A stretch of 64,000 nt of DNA from the NCBI GenBank assembly GCA_021613535.1, contig CP075494.1:10788001-10852000 (forward strand), read 5' to 3'. The stretch is from Adineta vaga. Lineage: Eukaryota > Rotifera. The notes below the pieces were generated by a model, which was given only the letters and a program-made list of their open reading frames with translations, was not told the origin of the DNA and searched no databases. Shown piece after piece: positions 61,941 to 64,000 of this stretch. Position 1 is the stretch's first letter. Each line of letters opens with the position of its first letter. A program made the translations under genes and the position numbers.

Positions 61941-63607
61941 TGTATCATTTCTTGCGGTAAAACTTCATTTATAAATTCATCAATAAAGAAATATGTTAAG
62001 GCTGCCACATCATGGAATCAAACTTATATAAATCTTGGCAATAAATTTCTATCTCACACAACAGATAGGATTCTTACACAAATTCGAGATTTAATTGATT
62101 TGAATGAAGTAAGAATCTATTTGATATGAAAATTAGCATCGAGAATCGTTTCCACTTTTTTCGATTGACAAATGGCGATCGATTATCACTGATCTGGTTG
62201 AACGTACTCTAGCTTACTCAGTAAATAATATTAAAAACTTAAATTAAAATTTGTGACATACTTCATAGCCAAATATTAATCAAGATTTACTTGTTGCGAA
62301 TGTTTCTGAAAAGATTTTTAATGATTATCGATTTATTGTAAGAAGCAATCAGCAAAAATGACTATTGACTTTGGATATCTAGACAAAAGATGTGAATAAA
62401 ACCTATGAACAAAATATCAATGAAGTTTTTAATCAATACAAAAACACAATTTCTTCGCGAGCAGCAAGTGGTGATGTAAGTTGTATTATCAATTGATCGT
62501 GATGAGTATTGCTAAATTATAGATGCCTGAGCAATGCGTTAAAGAAGTTGTTTGTGCAATAGAACAATTTAAATCTCGTCTCTTAGCTCGAACAGGAAAA
62601 GTAGGATGATAAGGAAAGTCGACGAAATTACCTCTGTTTTATCTAGATGGTACAAGAAAATATGCCGAAAGAAATAATGAAATCTATCGAAATTGGTTTA
62701 GAAAAAAGTGGAACTGTAAATATTTTGACGATAATAAAAAAGAAAGCTTCAGTTTTATATTCTTCAAGGATCCTAAAAAAGCAGATTTGATAAAGAATGA
62801 TCTCAAACAACTATTGAATAATCTATCACATGATAAAGAATTTGTATATTAGTTATTAATTGATCCTTTATGTTGATAATATTCTATTTTAGAATCAATT
62901 AGATCCTCATACAAAAGCGGGTATAAATGATTTTATTTCGATTAGATTCTTTCATATTGATTGATTATCTAGCAGTTATCCAGTCACATGTAGAAAAGAT
63001 GGTTTTGAAGAAATATAATAATGATCAAGTAGTTCTTTTTCTCCAACAATTGAGCTTTTGAAAAGCATTTTCTTTTTCTTTAAATTAGAAAGTACCGACA
63101 ATTCTCAATGAAGTTCAATCAGCAATGTTACCATCGATTCAAAGTCAAATTGAACAATCCAAACAGAATGAAACACAACAACAAGAAAAAGCAGATAATT
63201 CTATATCTCATTTACAACGAACTGCAAGTGATCATTCAACTTATGATACAAGTTCTCCAGTAGATAAAGTAACTCTTAGATACATTAAAATTCGATTTAC
63301 TTTTTTTCAATCAGAAACATCATCGACGAATGCCACATAATCCTAGAAATCCATCTCATCGAAAAGAACACAAGAACTCAAGGTAATCAATTTAGGTTTT
63401 TTTTTCTAAAATTTAATGCTAGAATATCATGATATTTTAGACAACAAATATTGAATACTTCTAGTCCATTTACTGGTAAATAAATTTTCTTTTAAAAATC
63501 GATGAAACATTTCTCGTTTAGAATGTACTGATTATGATCCATATGGAAATTATGATAAATACAAAGCAAAACGTTTACATGAAAATAAACAAAACATTGT
63601 CTATTAA
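61941..63607 (+). CDS. Unrecognised many-exon gene, 5' end unresolved, possibly a pseudogene
   Basis: A chain of about 13 small exons separated by mostly 45-60-base introns. Segments include CIISCGKTSFINSSIKKYVK (exon 61941-62108), WRSIITDLVERTLAYS (about 62174-62220), PNINQDLLVANVSEKIFNDY, TKDVNKTYEQNINEVFNQYK, MPEQCVKEVVCAIEQFKSRL, MVQENMPKEIMKSIEIGLEK, DPKKADLIKNDLKQLLNNLS, VIQSHVEKMVLKKYNNDQ, KVPTILNEVQSAMLPSIQSQ, and the last exon ECTDYDPYGNYDKYKAKRLH ending at 63607. From the third exon on, phases agree at every junction (mostly phase 0). The protein is helical and charged; I do not recognise it. Oddity: the acceptor before the second exon lacks AG where one is needed (GATTGAC|AAATGG). 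The start codon was not found. Confidence 0.5.
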
Positions 63608-63640
63608 ATCCTCTTCGTTTTCTTTTCATATAAAAATCTT

Positions 63641-64000
63641 TCAGATTGCATCAACACGACATACAATCACTAGAATATCATCTCGACCATTTGCTATATA
63701 TCCTAAAATCAGCAAAGAAAGAAATTTTATTAATAAAAAATAAGTTCAATATACCGTCAACTGCTTGACTAAGAAGATCATCAGCTAAATCTTGTAAATG
63801 CTACAAAAGACGTTTTGAAACAAATGATTTCTCTTCATACGAAAGAATCAATTACTTTATTAGTATTTCGTTCGATAATTTCTTGTAATTGATCAGTTTT
63901 GATAACATCCCATAAACCATCGGAAGATAAGATGATAATATCATCTTTTTGAACTTCGAATGTATCCAATGAACAATCTCGTAAGACTTCACTAAAATTT
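63641..64000 (-). CDS. PPTC7: PPTC7-like PP2C phosphatase, 3' end only (cut by window edge)
   Basis: C-terminal part of a metal-dependent Ser/Thr phosphatase on the minus strand, exons 63856-64000+, 63755-63800 and 63641-63702, in phase. It reads CSLDTFEVQKDDIIILSSDG, then LWDVIKTDQLQEIIERNTNK, HLQDLADDLLSQAVD and GYIANGRDDILVIVCRVDAI. The DG of SSDGLWD and the DD of NGRDDI are the metal-binding aspartates of the PP2C fold. The TFEVQKDDIIIL context resembles PPTC7 (SFDVQLGDIIL), a mitochondrial phosphatase, more than PPM1, but only the C-terminus is visible. It converges on the preceding gene with 33 bases between stop codons. Confidence 0.75.

Noticed and set aside
61941-62108. Possible P-loop (ISCGKTSFINS) suggesting a GTPase
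   Set aside because: The spacing of the required Gly/Ala upstream of GKT cannot be met from the visible exon, and no other GTPase motif follows.

Overview
The window is eukaryotic, animal nuclear DNA. It is AT-rich, most genes are split by canonical GT...AG introns (many only about 45-70 bases), and nearly every protein I recognise is a metazoan one. Compactness, very short introns and gene content (PALS1, CASP/Cux, CFAP57, JTB, neuropeptide-type GPCRs) fit a small lophotrochozoan; my best guess is a bdelloid rotifer (Adineta/Rotaria type), but that is inference. I saw no transposon, viral gene, CRISPR array or RNA gene.

Layout. 61-9598 (+): one dual-purpose Cux/CASP locus, a shared coiled-coil 5' half spliced either to three CUT domains plus a homeodomain or to downstream exons ending in a Golgi-type membrane anchor. 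10544-13261 (+): PALS1/Stardust polarity scaffold. 15627-18062 (+): degenerate USP53/USP54-like protein. 18956-20822 (+): manganese-type cation diffusion facilitator. 21697-25083 (+): stomatin gene with four alternative first coding exons. 25338-26596 (-): actin. 27284-27883 (-): C1orf50/DUF2452. 28958-30589 (-): orphan class A-like GPCR. 32811-33311 (+): RING-H2 protein. 34838-39866 (-): CFAP57, a ciliary WD40/coiled-coil protein. 41173-41461 (-): 73-residue unknown. 42278-42790 (+): CD225/dispanin. 42976-46945 (-): lysosomal alpha-mannosidase. 47390-47881 (-): JTB. 48364-49342 (+): PABPN1. 50460-51320 (+): monoacylglycerol-lipase-like hydrolase. 52953-56569 (+): unrecognised 864-residue protein. 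58713-60866 (+): second GPCR. 61941-63607 (+): unrecognised many-exon gene with one defective splice site. 63641-64000 (-): 3' end of a PPTC7-like PP2C phosphatase, cut by the window edge.

The genes do not form a pathway; this is an ordinary gene-dense chromosome segment. I checked exon phases by hand for Cux/CASP, PALS1, USP-like, CDF, stomatin, actin, both GPCRs, CD225, PABPN1 and the 864-residue gene; each joins into an open frame of whole codons. The most interesting observations are the four phase-matched alternative stomatin first exons, the retained CUX/CASP double locus, the USP-like protein apparently lacking its catalytic half, and the two unrecognised multi-exon genes.
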